Shown: piece after piece, positions 9,733 through 19,201 of the stretch
How positions within the stretch are numbered: position 1 is the stretch's first letter
Layout: each line of letters starts with the position of its first letter
DNA from: Halomonas sp. McH1-25
GTDB lineage: Bacteria; Pseudomonadota; Gammaproteobacteria; Pseudomonadales; Halomonadaceae
Reading direction: 5' to 3'
Assembly (NCBI RefSeq): GCF_022348165.1
Contig: NZ_JAKRFI010000004.1
Span: 62,001 to 126,000 of the forward strand
Length of the DNA stretch: 64,000 nucleotides
Notes under the pieces: generated by a model
Seen by the model: only the letters and a program-made list of their open reading frames with translations
The model's database searches: none
What the model was told of the DNA's origin: nothing
Translations under genes and position numbers: made by a program

Positions 9733-11205
9733 TTATTGCTGAGGCGGCCTTGGCGGTGCACCGATATCCAGATCGATATCCATGTTGCCCACCCCGTCGC
9801 CTTCCTGTTCGGGCAGCTCGAGACGTACTGCATTTTCCTCCTGCAGCCAGTCGTTGAGTGCACGGATGTTGCTGGTGTCGAGCACACCGGCCTGCTGGCG
9901 TAACGCCATCATGTCGATGACATAGGCGTAACGCGCCTCGGCATAGTTGGCCAAGGCATTGTAAAGTTCCTGCTCGGCCCTGAGTACGTCGACGATATTG
10001 CGCGTGCCGACCTCATAGCCGGAGCGTGTCGCTTCCAAGGCGCTGCGGCTGGAGATGATGGCCTGACGCTGCGCTTCCACGGTCTGTACGTCATTGACGA
10101 CCTGGGTGAACAGCGAGCGCACCTGCTGCACCGTCGAGCGCCGCTCGGACTCGAAATCGTACTGTGCGGATTCGAGCAGGTAGGTCGCTTGATTGACCTG
10201 AGCGCTGGTGCGTCCCCCGGTAAAGATCGGCACGGTGGCGGACAGGCCGATCTCGCTCCCCGAGTTGTAGCCCGACACGTTGTTCTGGTCCGTATCGGAG
10301 TAATTGTACTGGGCATAGGCATCGAGCGTCGGCAGGTAGCCAGCCTGGGCAATATCGATGTCGCTACGGGAAATTTCGACGGCCTCCTGACTGGCAAGCA
10401 ACGTCGGATAGTTCTCCAATGCCAGCGCCACCCAGGCATCGCGCGAGCTCGGTTTCGGCGATTCGACGGGCAGTTCTTCGGTCAACCCTTCGATGGTTTC
10501 GTAATCCTTGCCGGTCAATTGCTCCAGAGCTTCGAAGCTGATCTGCAGATCGCTCTGGGCGGCGATGCGCTGTGCACGAGCCTGGTCAAATGAAGCTTGG
10601 GCCTCGTGTACGTCGGTGATGGCGATCAGTCCCACTTCGAACTGCTCGCGGGACTGCTCGAGCTGGCGCTCGATGGCCCGCTCCTGGGCGACGTAGGCTT
10701 CCAGCACATCGCGGGCACGCAGAATCTCGAAATAGGCTTCGGTCACGTTATAAATCAGCTGCTGCCGGTCGCCTTCGAGTACCAGGGCCTGCTGGTCGAT
10801 CTGGTCGGCGGTCTGCCTATATTCGTACCAGTTACTCGCATCGAAGATCGCCTGGGTGGCCTCGATGCTGGCATTGACGCCGTTATAGCCGTCGTCGCTC
10901 TGCCCCGCGCCGGCACCCGCCTGCTGCTGGCGCTCGAAACTGTCGCTACGCGCGACTCCCGCCGAGGCGCCCACCTGCGGTAACAGATCGGCACGCTGAA
11001 TGTCACGGGTCGCCTCGACGGCATCGTAGATCGACCGCGATGAGGCCAACGCCGCATTGTTCTCCAGCGCATCGCGGGTGATGGTGAGCAGATCGGCAGC
11101 CTGCGCCTGGGAAATGAGTCCAACTGTGACTACCAGGGAAAGCCACGTGCGGCGCAGCGGCCACGGCTCACCGCGGGTGCGCTGAAACAGACCTTGGGAC
11201 GACAT
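9733..11205 (-). CDS. tolC: TolC-family outer membrane efflux protein
   Basis: A 490-residue outer membrane factor, the trimeric channel used by tripartite pumps and type I secretion. The N-terminus is basic, then hydrophobic, and ends SQAQA (about 30-34), a signal peptide. Two OEP repeats follow, rich in Ala/Gln/Glu heptads (helical barrel), with aromatic beta segments such as YEYRQTADQ and NYSDTDQNN. I chose the ATG at 11205, which follows AAAGGAAA; the frame is open to 11349 but that extension has no signal-peptide logic. It has a Pro-rich tail. No pump or fusion protein gene is adjacent, which is usual for a shared TolC. Confidence 0.9.
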   Translation of the reverse strand: MSSQGLFQRTRGEPWPLRRTWLSLVVTVGLISQAQAADLLTITRDALENNAALASSRSIYDAVEATRDIQRADLLPQVGASAGVARSDSFERQQQAGAGAGQSDDGYNGVNASIEATQAIFDASNWYEYRQTADQIDQQALVLEGDRQQLIYNVTEAYFEILRARDVLEAYVAQERAIERQLEQSREQFEVGLIAITDVHEAQASFDQARAQRIAAQSDLQISFEALEQLTGKDYETIEGLTEELPVESPKPSSRDAWVALALENYPTLLASQEAVEISRSDIDIAQAGYLPTLDAYAQYNYSDTDQNNVSGYNSGSEIGLSATVPIFTGGRTSAQVNQATYLLESAQYDFESERRSTVQQVRSLFTQVVNDVQTVEAQRQAIISSRSALEATRSGYEVGTRNIVDVLRAEQELYNALANYAEARYAYVIDMMALRQQAGVLDTSNIRALNDWLQEENAVRLELPEQEGDGVGNMDIDLDIGAPPRPPQQ

Positions 11206-11288
11206 CGACGTTTTTCCTTTCATGAGACTTGCGCATATCATACATACAATGACGCATGTTAGCTTGCCAATCAATTCCGCAAATGTCG

Positions 11289-11303
11289 TGCACGGAACGT
11301 GCA
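11289..11303. promoter_or_regulatory. Palindrome upstream of tolC
   Basis: TGCACG (11289-11294), GAA, CGTGCA (11298-11303) form a perfect 6-bp dyad about 85 bases before the tolC start. The position suits an operator; the regulator is unknown. Confidence 0.35.
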
Positions 11304-11316
11304 AGTCAGAACGGCA

Positions 11317-11338
11317 ACGCGGGCCCAAAGGCCCGCGT
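11317..11338 (-). terminator. Hairpin after rpoS
   Basis: ACGCGGGCC (11317-11325) and GGCCCGCGT (11330-11338) form a perfect 9-bp stem with a CAAA loop, 30 bases after the rpoS stop. There is no clear T-run on the minus strand, so it may be a weak terminator or RNA-stabilising end. Confidence 0.5.
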
Positions 11339-11367
11339 CTACACCACAAGACTCGTCTCGAACGTCC

Positions 11368-12342
11368 TCACTCGAAAATGGCATCCAGGGAAAGCCCCTG
11401 CTTTTCGAGTACGCGACGCAGTTTTTTCAAGGCTTCGACCTGGATCTGGCGCACCCGCTCGCGGGTCAGGCCAATTTCCTCGCCGACTTCTTCCAGCGTC
11501 GCCGCCTCATGACCACGCAAGCCGAAGCGCCTAACGACCACTTCCATCTGCTTGTCGGTCAACTCGGCAAGCCATTCATCCACGTGCTGCTTGACGTCGA
11601 CGTCGACCAGCGACGACTCCGGCCCACTTTCGTTCTCGTCGGCCAGCGTCTCGATCAACGGCTTGTCGCTTTCGCCACCCAGCGGATAATCCACTGACGA
11701 GATGCGCTCGTTGAGCCCCATCATCTTCTTGACGGTACTCACCGGCTTGTCGAGAAACTCGGCAATCTCTTCGGCGGTCGCCTCGTGATCCAGCTTCTGG
11801 GTCAGTTCGCGCGCCGCACGCAGATAGATGTTGAGTTCCTTGACCACGTGGATCGGCAGGCGAATGGTTCGGGTCTGGTTCATCAGCGCCCGTTCGATCG
11901 TCTGACGAATCCACCATGTGGCATAGGTCGAAAAGCGGAACCCGCGTTCCGGATCGAATTTCTCGACGGCCCGGATCAGGCCCAGGTTGCCCTCTTCGAT
12001 CAGATCGAGGAGCGAAAGCCCCCGGTTGAGGTAGCGTCGTGCGATCTTCACCACCAGACGCAGGTTGGACTCGATCATCCGCTGGCGCCCGGCAGGGTCG
12101 CCCTTCTGGGCCAAGCGTCCGTAGTGGACTTCCTCTTCGGGGCTCAGCAGCGGCGAAAAGCCGATTTCATTGAGATAGATCTGGGTGGCGTCCAGACTCT
12201 GGTGGTAGGTGTTCTCTTCGCGGCTCAGCGCCTTTTCGAACGCTTCTTCAGCCTCCTTGCTATCCGCTTCGTCGTCATCGTTGTCATCGACTTCGACTTC
12301 ATTGAGATCCACATCCTGAAGGTCCCGTTCAAGCATGCTCAT
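11368..12342 (-). CDS. rpoS: RNA polymerase sigma factor RpoS
   Basis: A 324-residue group 2 sigma70 factor controlling stationary-phase and general stress genes. The acidic N-terminus (about 1-45) is followed by region 1.2 ([10 protein letters not shown]), region 2 ([46 protein letters not shown]), region 3 and region 4 with a helix-turn-helix ([20 protein letters not shown]). The length and lack of a long region 1.1 separate it from RpoD. It is the last gene of the ftsB-to-rpoS block, directly after nlpD, where the main rpoS promoter often lies in other gammaproteobacteria. Confidence 0.97.
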   Translation of the reverse strand: MSMLERDLQDVDLNEVEVDDNDDDEADSKEAEEAFEKALSREENTYHQSLDATQIYLNEIGFSPLLSPEEEVHYGRLAQKGDPAGRQRMIESNLRLVVKIARRYLNRGLSLLDLIEEGNLGLIRAVEKFDPERGFRFSTYATWWIRQTIERALMNQTRTIRLPIHVVKELNIYLRAARELTQKLDHEATAEEIAEFLDKPVSTVKKMMGLNERISSVDYPLGGESDKPLIETLADENESGPESSLVDVDVKQHVDEWLAELTDKQMEVVVRRFGLRGHEAATLEEVGEEIGLTRERVRQIQVEALKKLRRVLEKQGLSLDAIFE

Positions 12343-12419
12343 TTCGCTACCCCGTTGTCTGCTACTCGTAAGATGCAGTCGTTGACTGGCTCATATTGTT
12401 GTTATGCCCTGTCTGGGGC

Positions 12420-12442
12420 GGCCACCGGCAGAGCCGGAGGCC
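12420..12442. repeat. Symmetrical hairpin between nlpD and rpoS
   Basis: GGCC, CCGGC, loop AGA, GCCGG, GGCC form a 9-bp stem with one opposed A/A mismatch. It lies in the 125-base gap between the nlpD stop and the rpoS start. There is no T-run on the minus strand, so partial attenuation or mRNA processing is more likely than full termination. Confidence 0.45.
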
Positions 12443-12467
12443 GTCCTTTCCCTGCGATACTGACCCC

Positions 12468-13733
12468 TCAGCGTTGTGGAAGAAACTTGAGGGGATCTTG
12501 AGGCTGGCCGTCCTGGCGAACCTCGAAATGTAACTTGACGCTGTCGGCATCGGTGTTGCCCATGCTGGCAATCACTTCACCGGCTTCGACGACGTCGTTC
12601 TCCTTGACCCTCAGACTGTCATTGTGCGCATAGGCGCTGAGATAACGGTCGTTATGCTTGAGGAGAATGAGGTTACCGTAGCCACGTACGCCATTGCCGG
12701 CATAGACCACGATACCGGGCCCCGCTGCTTTGACAGGTTGCCCCTTTTGGCCGGCGATATCAATGCCGGCGGTAATATTGGAACCGTCGCCGAAACGGCC
12801 CACCACCTGGCCATCCGCAGGCCATTGCCAGGGGATGTCCTCGACCGGCTGGAACGTCCGCTGTTCGCGGGATGGTCCACTCGCCTCGCCTGCCACAGCG
12901 GTTCCGGCATCGCTCGCCCCGCCATTCGCCGTCGTGTTGGTGGCAGTATCGCCCGGGGACGATGACGGAGACGTTGCAGCTTGGCTACCGGCCCCGGCGG
13001 CGTTCGCGGAAGTCCCTGACACACTCTGATCGGCGACACTTACATCGCTTGTGTCAGGCGTCGGGGGCGTCGGCTGAGACACCTCCGCCGAGGCGCTCGC
13101 CTGCTGACTGGATCGCTGCTGAGCCAGCGCGTCGCGCTCGGCCTGGTCGCGAGCGCTGAGCTGGCCATCGGCGCCGGGGCTGCCGTAGTTGTAGATCGGC
13201 CCGGGTGCATCGCTACCCCCGGCCCGGCCGGCGGCCGACAACGCTTCGCCGCTGGGCTGTGTTGCGGCAGACGATGCAGTTGATGACGTTGTCTGAGCGC
13301 CGTCCAGCGGGCGACTGGTCAGGCGACGATTGCGCTCGATGGTCTCGGTATCCGGCGCCAGCCAGTCCGGCGTTCCGTTCGCGGTCGCCGTTTCGGCACC
13401 ATTGACGCTGGCTACGGTGACGCCCTGCGCATTTTGCGCAGCGCCGTTCTGAGGTGCATTGCCTGCCGCTGCGCCGGCGTTCAGCCGCAACGTCTGCCCG
13501 GGCTCCAGCCGATAGGGTGGGCTGACATTGTTGATCTGTGCCAGCTCACGAAAGTCCATATTGTTCCGCCAGGCGATCCCGTAGAGCGTATCGCCGCTCT
13601 GGACGGTCACCGTATCGCCACTTTGCGTGCTGCGACTCGCTGACAGGTCGCGCACCACGGGCGCGTTATTGGGGGGTGCGGCACAGCCGGCAATGCCCAG
13701 CATCAGCGCCGAAACCACGAATGCCTTACGCAT
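12468..13733 (-). CDS. nlpD: Lipoprotein NlpD: LysM plus degenerate LytM (M23) domain, amidase activator
   Basis: A 421-residue outer-membrane lipoprotein. The lipobox ends at Cys17 (LGIAGC), a LysM domain spans about 43-88 (SGDTLYGIAW), and a low-complexity Ser/Ala/Thr/Gln linker (about 100-300) precedes an M23/LytM domain (about 320-415). The zinc site looks incomplete: GIDIAG lacks the usual preceding His and the HxH motif reads KLHFEV. This fits NlpD as a non-enzymatic activator of septal amidases such as AmiC. The gene begins right after the DUF368 gene (6 bases), whose end supplies AAGGAGG. Confidence 0.93.
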   Translation of the reverse strand: MRKAFVVSALMLGIAGCAAPPNNAPVVRDLSASRSTQSGDTVTVQSGDTLYGIAWRNNMDFRELAQINNVSPPYRLEPGQTLRLNAGAAAGNAPQNGAAQNAQGVTVASVNGAETATANGTPDWLAPDTETIERNRRLTSRPLDGAQTTSSTASSAATQPSGEALSAAGRAGGSDAPGPIYNYGSPGADGQLSARDQAERDALAQQRSSQQASASAEVSQPTPPTPDTSDVSVADQSVSGTSANAAGAGSQAATSPSSSPGDTATNTTANGGASDAGTAVAGEASGPSREQRTFQPVEDIPWQWPADGQVVGRFGDGSNITAGIDIAGQKGQPVKAAGPGIVVYAGNGVRGYGNLILLKHNDRYLSAYAHNDSLRVKENDVVEAGEVIASMGNTDADSVKLHFEVRQDGQPQDPLKFLPQR

Positions 13734-13739
13734 GTAGGG

Positions 13740-14669
13740 TCAATCCTCCTTGCGATTCGATGTGGAGCGTTCGCCCACGACCAGAACGAGCAGCATTCCC
13801 AGAGCCATCAACGCAATCACCGGCACCAACTGGGCGGAATCGCCGGTCAGCAGGACATAATCGTCCGGCAACAGGTAACGGTAATCCAATGGAATCAACT
13901 GATCGTCGGGACCGAGACGATAGCGGATCATCTCGCGCCATGGCCACAGCGTAGGTAGCGACCCAACGATGAAGCCGATGAGCAGCTGCAATGTCAGCTC
14001 ATGGTAATGGCGAAACAACCACGACAACAGTCTCGAGAACGTGAACAGGCCAATGGCGCAACCGGCGCCGAACTGCAGGATCAGACCGATATCGAAGCTT
14101 TTGATGCCCTCCATGACGGTGCCGTAGAGCCCCATGGTCAGCAGCAGAAAGCTACCGGACACCCCGGGCAACAGCATCGCGCTGATGGCAATGGCGCCAG
14201 CCACTATCAGCAGCCAGCTTCCCAACCCGGTCAAATGCGGCATCAGACCGGGCAGCGCCTGGGCCAGAAGCAAGCCGGCCACTAGCGGCAGAATGTACCA
14301 CCAACGCCAGCCTTTGACCTGGCGCCCGACGACGAAGGCCGATGCCGCGACCAGCCCGAAGAAGAAGGCATCGAGCAGCAGCGGCTGCGCCTCGAGCAGA
14401 TAGGTCACCAGATGCGCCACGCTGATCAGGCTGCAGGCGAGGCCGACCACCAGGGGAATCAGAAAGCGCAGATTGAGGTATTCGACCAACCCGGCCAGCC
14501 CCCCCTGCCGCCAGGCGGGAAACGCCTCGGGACCGAAGCGGCGAATGGTATGGATCAGTTCTTCATAGATGCCTGTCACGAAGGCAATGGTCCCTCCCGA
14601 GACACCGGGAACGGCATCGGCGGCGCCCATCCCGGCACCTTTGAGAAACAGCGCTAGCGCTCGCTTCAA
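13740..14669 (-). CDS. DUF368 membrane protein, PopT-like undecaprenyl-phosphate translocase candidate
   Basis: A 309-residue polytopic membrane protein with the DUF368 hallmark GMGAADAVPGVSGGTIAF near the N-terminus and a second LLPGVSGSF motif in the other half. DUF368 proteins (PopT) were reported as undecaprenyl-phosphate flippases that recycle the lipid carrier for cell-wall synthesis. The start is TTG at 14669: it has GGAAGGAG upstream and overlaps the pcm stop (TTGA). An open extension to 14999 lies wholly within pcm and is rejected. It sits between pcm and nlpD in a block with ispD, ispF and ftsB. Confidence 0.85.
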   Translation of the reverse strand: MKRALALFLKGAGMGAADAVPGVSGGTIAFVTGIYEELIHTIRRFGPEAFPAWRQGGLAGLVEYLNLRFLIPLVVGLACSLISVAHLVTYLLEAQPLLLDAFFFGLVAASAFVVGRQVKGWRWWYILPLVAGLLLAQALPGLMPHLTGLGSWLLIVAGAIAISAMLLPGVSGSFLLLTMGLYGTVMEGIKSFDIGLILQFGAGCAIGLFTFSRLLSWLFRHYHELTLQLLIGFIVGSLPTLWPWREMIRYRLGPDDQLIPLDYRYLLPDDYVLLTGDSAQLVPVIALMALGMLLVLVVGERSTSNRKED

Positions 14670-15301
14670 CGTATGACTCCTTCCAGTAGCGGCACGAAGC
14701 GTACCTGTTCGAGCCGCTGATGATCGAAACCTTCTCCGTGTCGCTGGATACGGGTCAACCATTGGTTGCCGTCCTCGTCCTCCAGCGGTGTAATCAGCAC
14801 GCCTGCTTCGCTCAGCTGCGCCAGGAGCGCCGAGGGGAGTTCGCTGGCGCAGGCGGTCAGCAGAATGACGTCGAACGGTGCCGCTTCGGGCCAGCCGTGG
14901 GCGCCGTCGGTAAGGCGCAGACGCACGTTGTGCGCCGCGAGCCGATGCAATCTCGTCCTGGCGCGGGATTGCAGTGCCAGGATACGTTCCAGCGACCACA
15001 CCCGATCGACCAGGCGCGACAGGATCAGCGTCTGATAGCCCGATCCAGTGCCAACTTCGAGGACGTTGCGTGGCTCGGCAGCCAGCACCAGCTCACTCAT
15101 GCGCGCGACCATCCAGGGTTGCGAAAGCGTCTGGCCGTGACCGATGGGTAGCGAGGTATCCTCGTAGGCGCGATGCGACAGCGCCTCGTCGAGAAACAGA
15201 TGGCGCGGCTCGCGGGCCATCACGTCGAGTACGCGCCAGTCCTGGATACCGGCCTCGACCAGTCGCCCCACCATGCGATCGCGGGTGCGCTGCGAGGTCA
15301 T
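14666..15301 (-). CDS. pcm: Protein-L-isoaspartate O-methyltransferase
   Basis: A 211-residue class I SAM methyltransferase that repairs isoaspartyl residues in aged proteins. PRHLFLDEAL, GHGQTLSQPWMVARM and the SAM loop VLEVGTGSGYQT are all present. I chose MTSQRTRDRM (ATG at 15301), matching my memory of the Pseudomonas protein in sequence and length; an in-frame ATG at 15340 would overlap surE by 23 bases and is possible. pcm following surE is the standard gammaproteobacterial order. Confidence 0.94.
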   Translation of the reverse strand: MTSQRTRDRMVGRLVEAGIQDWRVLDVMAREPRHLFLDEALSHRAYEDTSLPIGHGQTLSQPWMVARMSELVLAAEPRNVLEVGTGSGYQTLILSRLVDRVWSLERILALQSRARTRLHRLAAHNVRLRLTDGAHGWPEAAPFDVILLTACASELPSALLAQLSEAGVLITPLEDEDGNQWLTRIQRHGEGFDHQRLEQVRFVPLLEGVIR

Positions 15302-15317
15302 GCCGATACCGCTGAAT

Positions 15318-16073
15318 TCAAGAGACTCGTGACAGTGCATCCAGCCAGTCCTGTACATCGTGCAGTGCGGTATGTCGGGTCAGGTCGGTATGCAGCGGCG
15401 TGATCGAGACGTAGCCGGCTTCTATGGCGGCAAAATCGGTATCGGACCCGTCGTCGGCATTCTCACCGGCCGCGGCAATCCAGTAACGCACACGTCCACG
15501 TGGATCGCGCACCTCCAGCGGCCGCGCGGCGGGACCGCGGTAGCCCATACGCGTCACCCGAAACCCCTGGATCTGTTCCCAGGGCAGATCGGGCACATTG
15601 ACGTTGAGCAAACTGCGTGGCGGCAGCGACAGCGTATCGGCAGCGCCGACCAGGCTCGCCGCCACACGGCCGGCGGTCTCGAAGTGGCGGCAACCGACCA
15701 GCGACATGGCAATCGCCGTCATGCCCAGGTTGCGCCCTTCCATGGCGGCGGCCACGGTGCCCGAGTAGAGCACATCGTCGCCCAGGTTGCCGCCGTGATT
15801 GATCCCCGAAATCACCAGATCGGGACGCTCGTCCCAGACGCCGTTCACGCCCAGGTAAACGCAGTCGGCCGGTGTCCCGTCGACACTGTAGAAGCCGTTG
15901 TCGAGCGCCGTGAGGGCCAAGGGCCGCGACAGGGTCAGTGAATTGCTCGCCCCGCTCTTGTCGCGATCGGGGGCTACCACCCGCAAACGGGCGTGCGCCG
16001 CCAGAGCGTCATGAAGCGCCCTGAGCCCTGGCGCATGGACACCGTCGTCATTGGACAGCAAGAGCTTGCGCAT
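15318..16073 (-). CDS. surE: 5'/3'-nucleotidase SurE
   Basis: A 251-residue survival protein E, a metal-dependent nucleoside monophosphate phosphatase. The N-terminal SNDDG motif (Asn8, Asp9, Asp10) binds the metal, and the NSLT and GINHGGNLG blocks follow. The start at 16073 has AAGGAGA five bases upstream; the frame is open to 16121 without support. The gene lies 64 bases after truD and just before pcm. Confidence 0.95.
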   Translation of the reverse strand: MRKLLLSNDDGVHAPGLRALHDALAAHARLRVVAPDRDKSGASNSLTLSRPLALTALDNGFYSVDGTPADCVYLGVNGVWDERPDLVISGINHGGNLGDDVLYSGTVAAAMEGRNLGMTAIAMSLVGCRHFETAGRVAASLVGAADTLSLPPRSLLNVNVPDLPWEQIQGFRVTRMGYRGPAARPLEVRDPRGRVRYWIAAAGENADDGSDTDFAAIEAGYVSITPLHTDLTRHTALHDVQDWLDALSRVS

Positions 16074-16137
16074 CGTGTCTCCTTGGGTCGAGCCGGCAGC
16101 GAACTTCCGGTCGACGCTCATCGTTCGTCCCGTTCTG

Positions 16138-17190
16138 TCATGCGGTACCCGGCGACAGCGTCGGATGGTCGATCAACTCTCTTAGCACCGAGGTGGCAAA
16201 CGCGCCACGCGGCAATTCGAAGCTCAGCTCGCAGCCCCCCGGCTCACACTGCAGCGAGGCATCGGCCAGGCGAATGCGCAGCGCCCGGCGGGCCAGGCGG
16301 ACCCCGGCCCGCTCCAGCCCGGCGCATAGGTCGGTGTGGCGCTCTCGCAGACGGGCTTCGTAGGCTCCCGCCTCAGCCCTTGCGCTTGACGGGCCAGTGC
16401 CCCACAGCACCCCGGCCGGGTGCAGATCGAGGCGTGCCGCTCGCTCGACCAGAGCCGCATCGGAACGGTCAATGGAGAATATGCTGGCGCTGCCGTCGAG
16501 CATCAATACGTCACCGTCGAGCGGGGTCGCCCAGTTTGCCTCGTCCAGGCGTGCCGCCAACAATTCGTTGAACAGATAACTGCGGGCGGTGGACAGCATC
16601 AGCCCTTCGCGGTCGTCGCGTTTGCGCCAGCCGCGCGCCAGGATCGCCCGGGCCCGCTCGAGATTGCGCCCCTCGTTCCCAAAGCGCTGCGGACCGAAAT
16701 AGTTGGGTACGCCGTGTTCAAGGAGCTGCTGCCAGCGCGCCGCCAACCCCGGGTGCGTGACGACCGGCCCGCTCATCCGCAGGCGGAAGCGATTGGCGCG
16801 ATGCACGCCACGCTTGAGCTTGCGCGGGTGACGGTGCTGTTCGAGCACGCGTACCGGGGTGTTTCCCAGGCGCTCGACCAGATCGTCCGGCGTCGCGCGC
16901 CCCGGCAGGTGAATCGACAGCCACTGCCGCGTCACTGCCGTACGGTCCTTCATGCCCGAGAACCCCACATCCCTTGGCGTCACGTCGCATGCCCGGGCTA
17001 AACGACGGACCAGCTCCAGCGTGGTCAGGTCGCGTTTCTCGATCCATAACCAGAGGTGCTCGCCCTCGCCTTCCGGCGTGAAATCGAGCCGCTCCTCGAC
17101 CACGAAGTCCTCGGGCACCGCCCGGTATTCGCCTGCCGCCAATGGCGCGCCGTGCGCATAGGGCCAGGCCGGTGGCCAGCCTGCATTCAC
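16138..17190 (-). CDS. truD: tRNA pseudouridine(13) synthase TruD
   Basis: A 350-residue TruD-family enzyme making pseudouridine 13 in tRNA-Glu. Catalytic Asp82 is in [21 protein letters not shown] near residue 25, HRANRFRLR and NYFGPQRFG are family blocks. The start is GTG at 17190, whose GTGA overlaps the ispF stop codon, indicating translational coupling. A different-frame ATG just downstream is not used. Confidence 0.95.
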   Translation of the reverse strand: MNAGWPPAWPYAHGAPLAAGEYRAVPEDFVVEERLDFTPEGEGEHLWLWIEKRDLTTLELVRRLARACDVTPRDVGFSGMKDRTAVTRQWLSIHLPGRATPDDLVERLGNTPVRVLEQHRHPRKLKRGVHRANRFRLRMSGPVVTHPGLAARWQQLLEHGVPNYFGPQRFGNEGRNLERARAILARGWRKRDDREGLMLSTARSYLFNELLAARLDEANWATPLDGDVLMLDGSASIFSIDRSDAALVERAARLDLHPAGVLWGTGPSSARAEAGAYEARLRERHTDLCAGLERAGVRLARRALRIRLADASLQCEPGGCELSFELPRGAFATSVLRELIDHPTLSPGTA

Positions 17191-17747
17191 TTGTCGCTAC
17201 TCGTATCGCTGGGTGGCTGGGGCTCGAACAACGCTTCGGGCTCGAACGGCTGAGACGGTGGCGAATGCGCGGAATGCGTTTCGAGCAGAGCCACCGCTTC
17301 GGCAGCGATCCCTTCGCCCCGCCCGGTGAAGCCCAGCCGCTCGCTGGTGGTCGCCTTGACATTGACGGCCCCGAGTTCCAGCCCGAGATCCTCGGCGATC
17401 GCGGCGCGCATGGCGGCAATATGCGGCGCCAGCTTGGGTGCCTGGGCGATGACGGTAGCATCGACATTGCCGATCCGGTAGCCGGCTTCGCCGACCAGGT
17501 GCACCACATGGCGCAGCAGTGCGCGGCTGTCGGCCCCGGCCCAGCGCACGTCGGTATCCGGAAAATGATGACCGATGTCTCCCAGGGCGCAAGCGCCGAG
17601 CAGCGCGTCGCTCAGGGCATGCAGCAGCACATCGCCATCCGAATGGGCGATGACGCCCCGCTCGTAAGCGATACGTACGCCCCCGATCATTACATGGTCG
17701 CCCTCGCCAAAACGGTGCACATCGAAGCCGTGGCCGATCCGGATCAT
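17187..17747 (-). CDS. ispF: 2-C-methyl-D-erythritol 2,4-cyclodiphosphate synthase
   Basis: A 186-residue MEP-pathway enzyme. The zinc ligands are visible: Asp9 and His11 (GFDVHRF) and His43 ([11 protein letters not shown]). [11 protein letters not shown] and [12 protein letters not shown] are family blocks. IspF proteins are usually near 160 residues; this one has an extra ~27-residue Pro/Glu-rich tail after LLETHS that looks disordered. It follows ispD with one base between and overlaps truD by 4 bases. Confidence 0.95.
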   Translation of the reverse strand: MIRIGHGFDVHRFGEGDHVMIGGVRIAYERGVIAHSDGDVLLHALSDALLGACALGDIGHHFPDTDVRWAGADSRALLRHVVHLVGEAGYRIGNVDATVIAQAPKLAPHIAAMRAAIAEDLGLELGAVNVKATTSERLGFTGRGEGIAAEAVALLETHSAHSPPSQPFEPEALFEPQPPSDTSSDK

Positions 17748-17748
17748 G

Positions 17749-18471
17749 TCAGTCCTCGATTACGGAATCCCGTTCCCTCGCCTGGGCGTCCAGAATGAGC
17801 GCAGCCAGTTGCAGGTCTTCGGGATGGGTGATCTTGAGATTGTCGCGGCGGGCGGCGACCAGGCGGGGCGCCAAGCCCAACGCCTCGATCGCCGACGCCT
17901 CGTCGGTGATGGCTATGTCGGCGCGCCGTGCCGCCGCCAACGCTTCGCACAGCATGCCATAGCGGAACCCCTGGGGCGTCAACGCATGCCACAGCCCGAC
18001 GCGGGATTCGGTGTTCGCTACCCTGCCCGCGCCATCGGCGCGTTTCATGGTATCCGCCACCGGCGCGGCCAGTAGCGCGCCGGCTCGCTCATTCCAGAGG
18101 ATATCGAGCAGACGTCGCAGATCCTCGGGATGCACGCAGGGACGCGCCACGTCGTGCACCAGCACCAGATCGTCGGCAGCGGCAATGCCGGCCAGGTCAT
18201 CCAGTGCCCGAGTGACCGAATCCACTCGTTCCTCGCCACCGGCCACCCGGCGCCAGTCGGCGAAAGGCACCCAGGCGGGATCGAACCAGGCATCGGTCTC
18301 GTCCAGGCACAGGCTCAACGAGGCCTGCGGATACGCGTGGTGCAAGCGCGCCAGGGTATGCGCCAGCACGGGCCGGCCATGCAGGACCAGGTACTGCTTG
18401 GGCCGGTCCGCCCCCATGCGTTTACCCTGTCCCGCTGCGGGCACCACTAACCAGAGTCGCGGCAGGCTCAT
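17749..18471 (-). CDS. ispD: 2-C-methyl-D-erythritol 4-phosphate cytidylyltransferase
   Basis: A 240-residue MEP-pathway enzyme that activates methylerythritol phosphate with CTP. The N-terminal nucleotide-binding signature is [36 protein letters not shown] and [12 protein letters not shown] are also family motifs. The ATG overlaps the ftsB stop (ATGA). With ispF it supplies isoprenoid precursors for quinones and undecaprenyl phosphate. Confidence 0.95.
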   Translation of the reverse strand: MSLPRLWLVVPAAGQGKRMGADRPKQYLVLHGRPVLAHTLARLHHAYPQASLSLCLDETDAWFDPAWVPFADWRRVAGGEERVDSVTRALDDLAGIAAADDLVLVHDVARPCVHPEDLRRLLDILWNERAGALLAAPVADTMKRADGAGRVANTESRVGLWHALTPQGFRYGMLCEALAAARRADIAITDEASAIEALGLAPRLVAARRDNLKITHPEDLQLAALILDAQARERDSVIED

Positions 18472-18761
18472 GGCCGATCCTCGGCCTCGACACCCGGTAC
18501 CCAGAAGAATTGCTCATCGCTGCGCACCATGCCGATATCGCTGCGCGCGCGCTCCTCGATGGCATCCAGGCCATTCTTGAGGTCCACCACTTCGGCGGCG
18601 AGACGCTGATTGCGCGCCTCCAGCGTTTCGGTCTCGGCGGCGAGGGTGTCGACACGCGAACGGATATGCGCCAACTCACGCAAGCCGCCCTCCCCCAGCC
18701 AGAGGCTGTATTGCAACAGGCCGAGTAGAGCGATCAGCACGACCGCAAGCCACTTGAGCAT
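18468..18761 (-). CDS. ftsB: Cell division protein FtsB
   Basis: A 97-residue single-pass protein. A membrane helix spans about residues 3-20 (LAVVLIALLGLLQYSLWLG), followed by a periplasmic coiled coil (ETLEARNQRLAAEV) and the EERARSDIGMVRSDEQFF segment of FtsB. It joins FtsL and FtsQ at the divisome. I chose ATG 18761 to match the family N-terminus; the frame starts at 18776. It is the first gene of the block in this window; eno, its usual upstream neighbour, is absent here. Confidence 0.93.
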   Translation of the reverse strand: MLKWLAVVLIALLGLLQYSLWLGEGGLRELAHIRSRVDTLAAETETLEARNQRLAAEVVDLKNGLDAIEERARSDIGMVRSDEQFFWVPGVEAEDRP

Positions 18762-18889
18762 CGGATATCCAGACATTGAAAAACGAAGTACGTACGGCGG
18801 GCATTATGCCATCATCATGGGAGGACGCGCAGGCCGAAATCGCTGGCCAAGCCACCTCGGCCCGACATTCATCCTGACAAGGAGTTCGC

Positions 18890-19201
18890 ATGTACAAACT
18901 GGCATTCTTCGTTCCCGTCGGCGAGGCGGAACCGGTCAAGGAAGCGGTCTTCTCCACCGGCGCCGGGCGCATCGGCGACTACGAAGCCTGCTGCTTCCAG
19001 ACTCGCGGCCTCGGCCAGTTTCGCCCACTCGATGGCGCCGACCCGCACATCGGCCGCGTCGGCGACCTGGAGCGCGTGGCGGAACTCAAGGTGGAACTGG
19101 TGTGTCGCGACGACCTGATTCACGACGCCGTCGCCGCTCTCAAGGCTGCACACCCCTACGAGGAGCCGGCCTACGAGGTGTGGCGGCTGGAGGACATCTA
19201 G
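18890..19201 (+). CDS. YqfO/NIF3-like PII-fold protein
   Basis: A 103-residue protein matching the stand-alone YqfO-type domain: YKLAFFVPVGEAEPVKEA at the start, a GAGRIGDYEACCFQTRG loop, and a HPYEEPAYEV end. These form a ferredoxin-like fold related to CutA/PII and found inserted in NIF3 proteins. The function is unknown; metal or nucleotide binding is suspected for the family. AAGGAG precedes the ATG. It is divergent from ftsB and its stop overlaps the convergent Nudix gene. Confidence 0.87.
   Translation: MYKLAFFVPVGEAEPVKEAVFSTGAGRIGDYEACCFQTRGLGQFRPLDGADPHIGRVGDLERVAELKVELVCRDDLIHDAVAALKAAHPYEEPAYEVWRLEDI

Noticed and set aside
11206-11367. RsmZ-like small RNA after rpoS, as in Pseudomonas
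   Set aside because: No series of GGA-loop hairpins or fdxA gene is present; only one GC hairpin and a palindrome are seen.
14670-14999. N-terminal extension of the DUF368 gene to 14999
   Set aside because: It lies entirely inside pcm in another frame and has a non-family, Arg/Ser-rich composition; the TTG at 14669 has a good ribosome-binding site.
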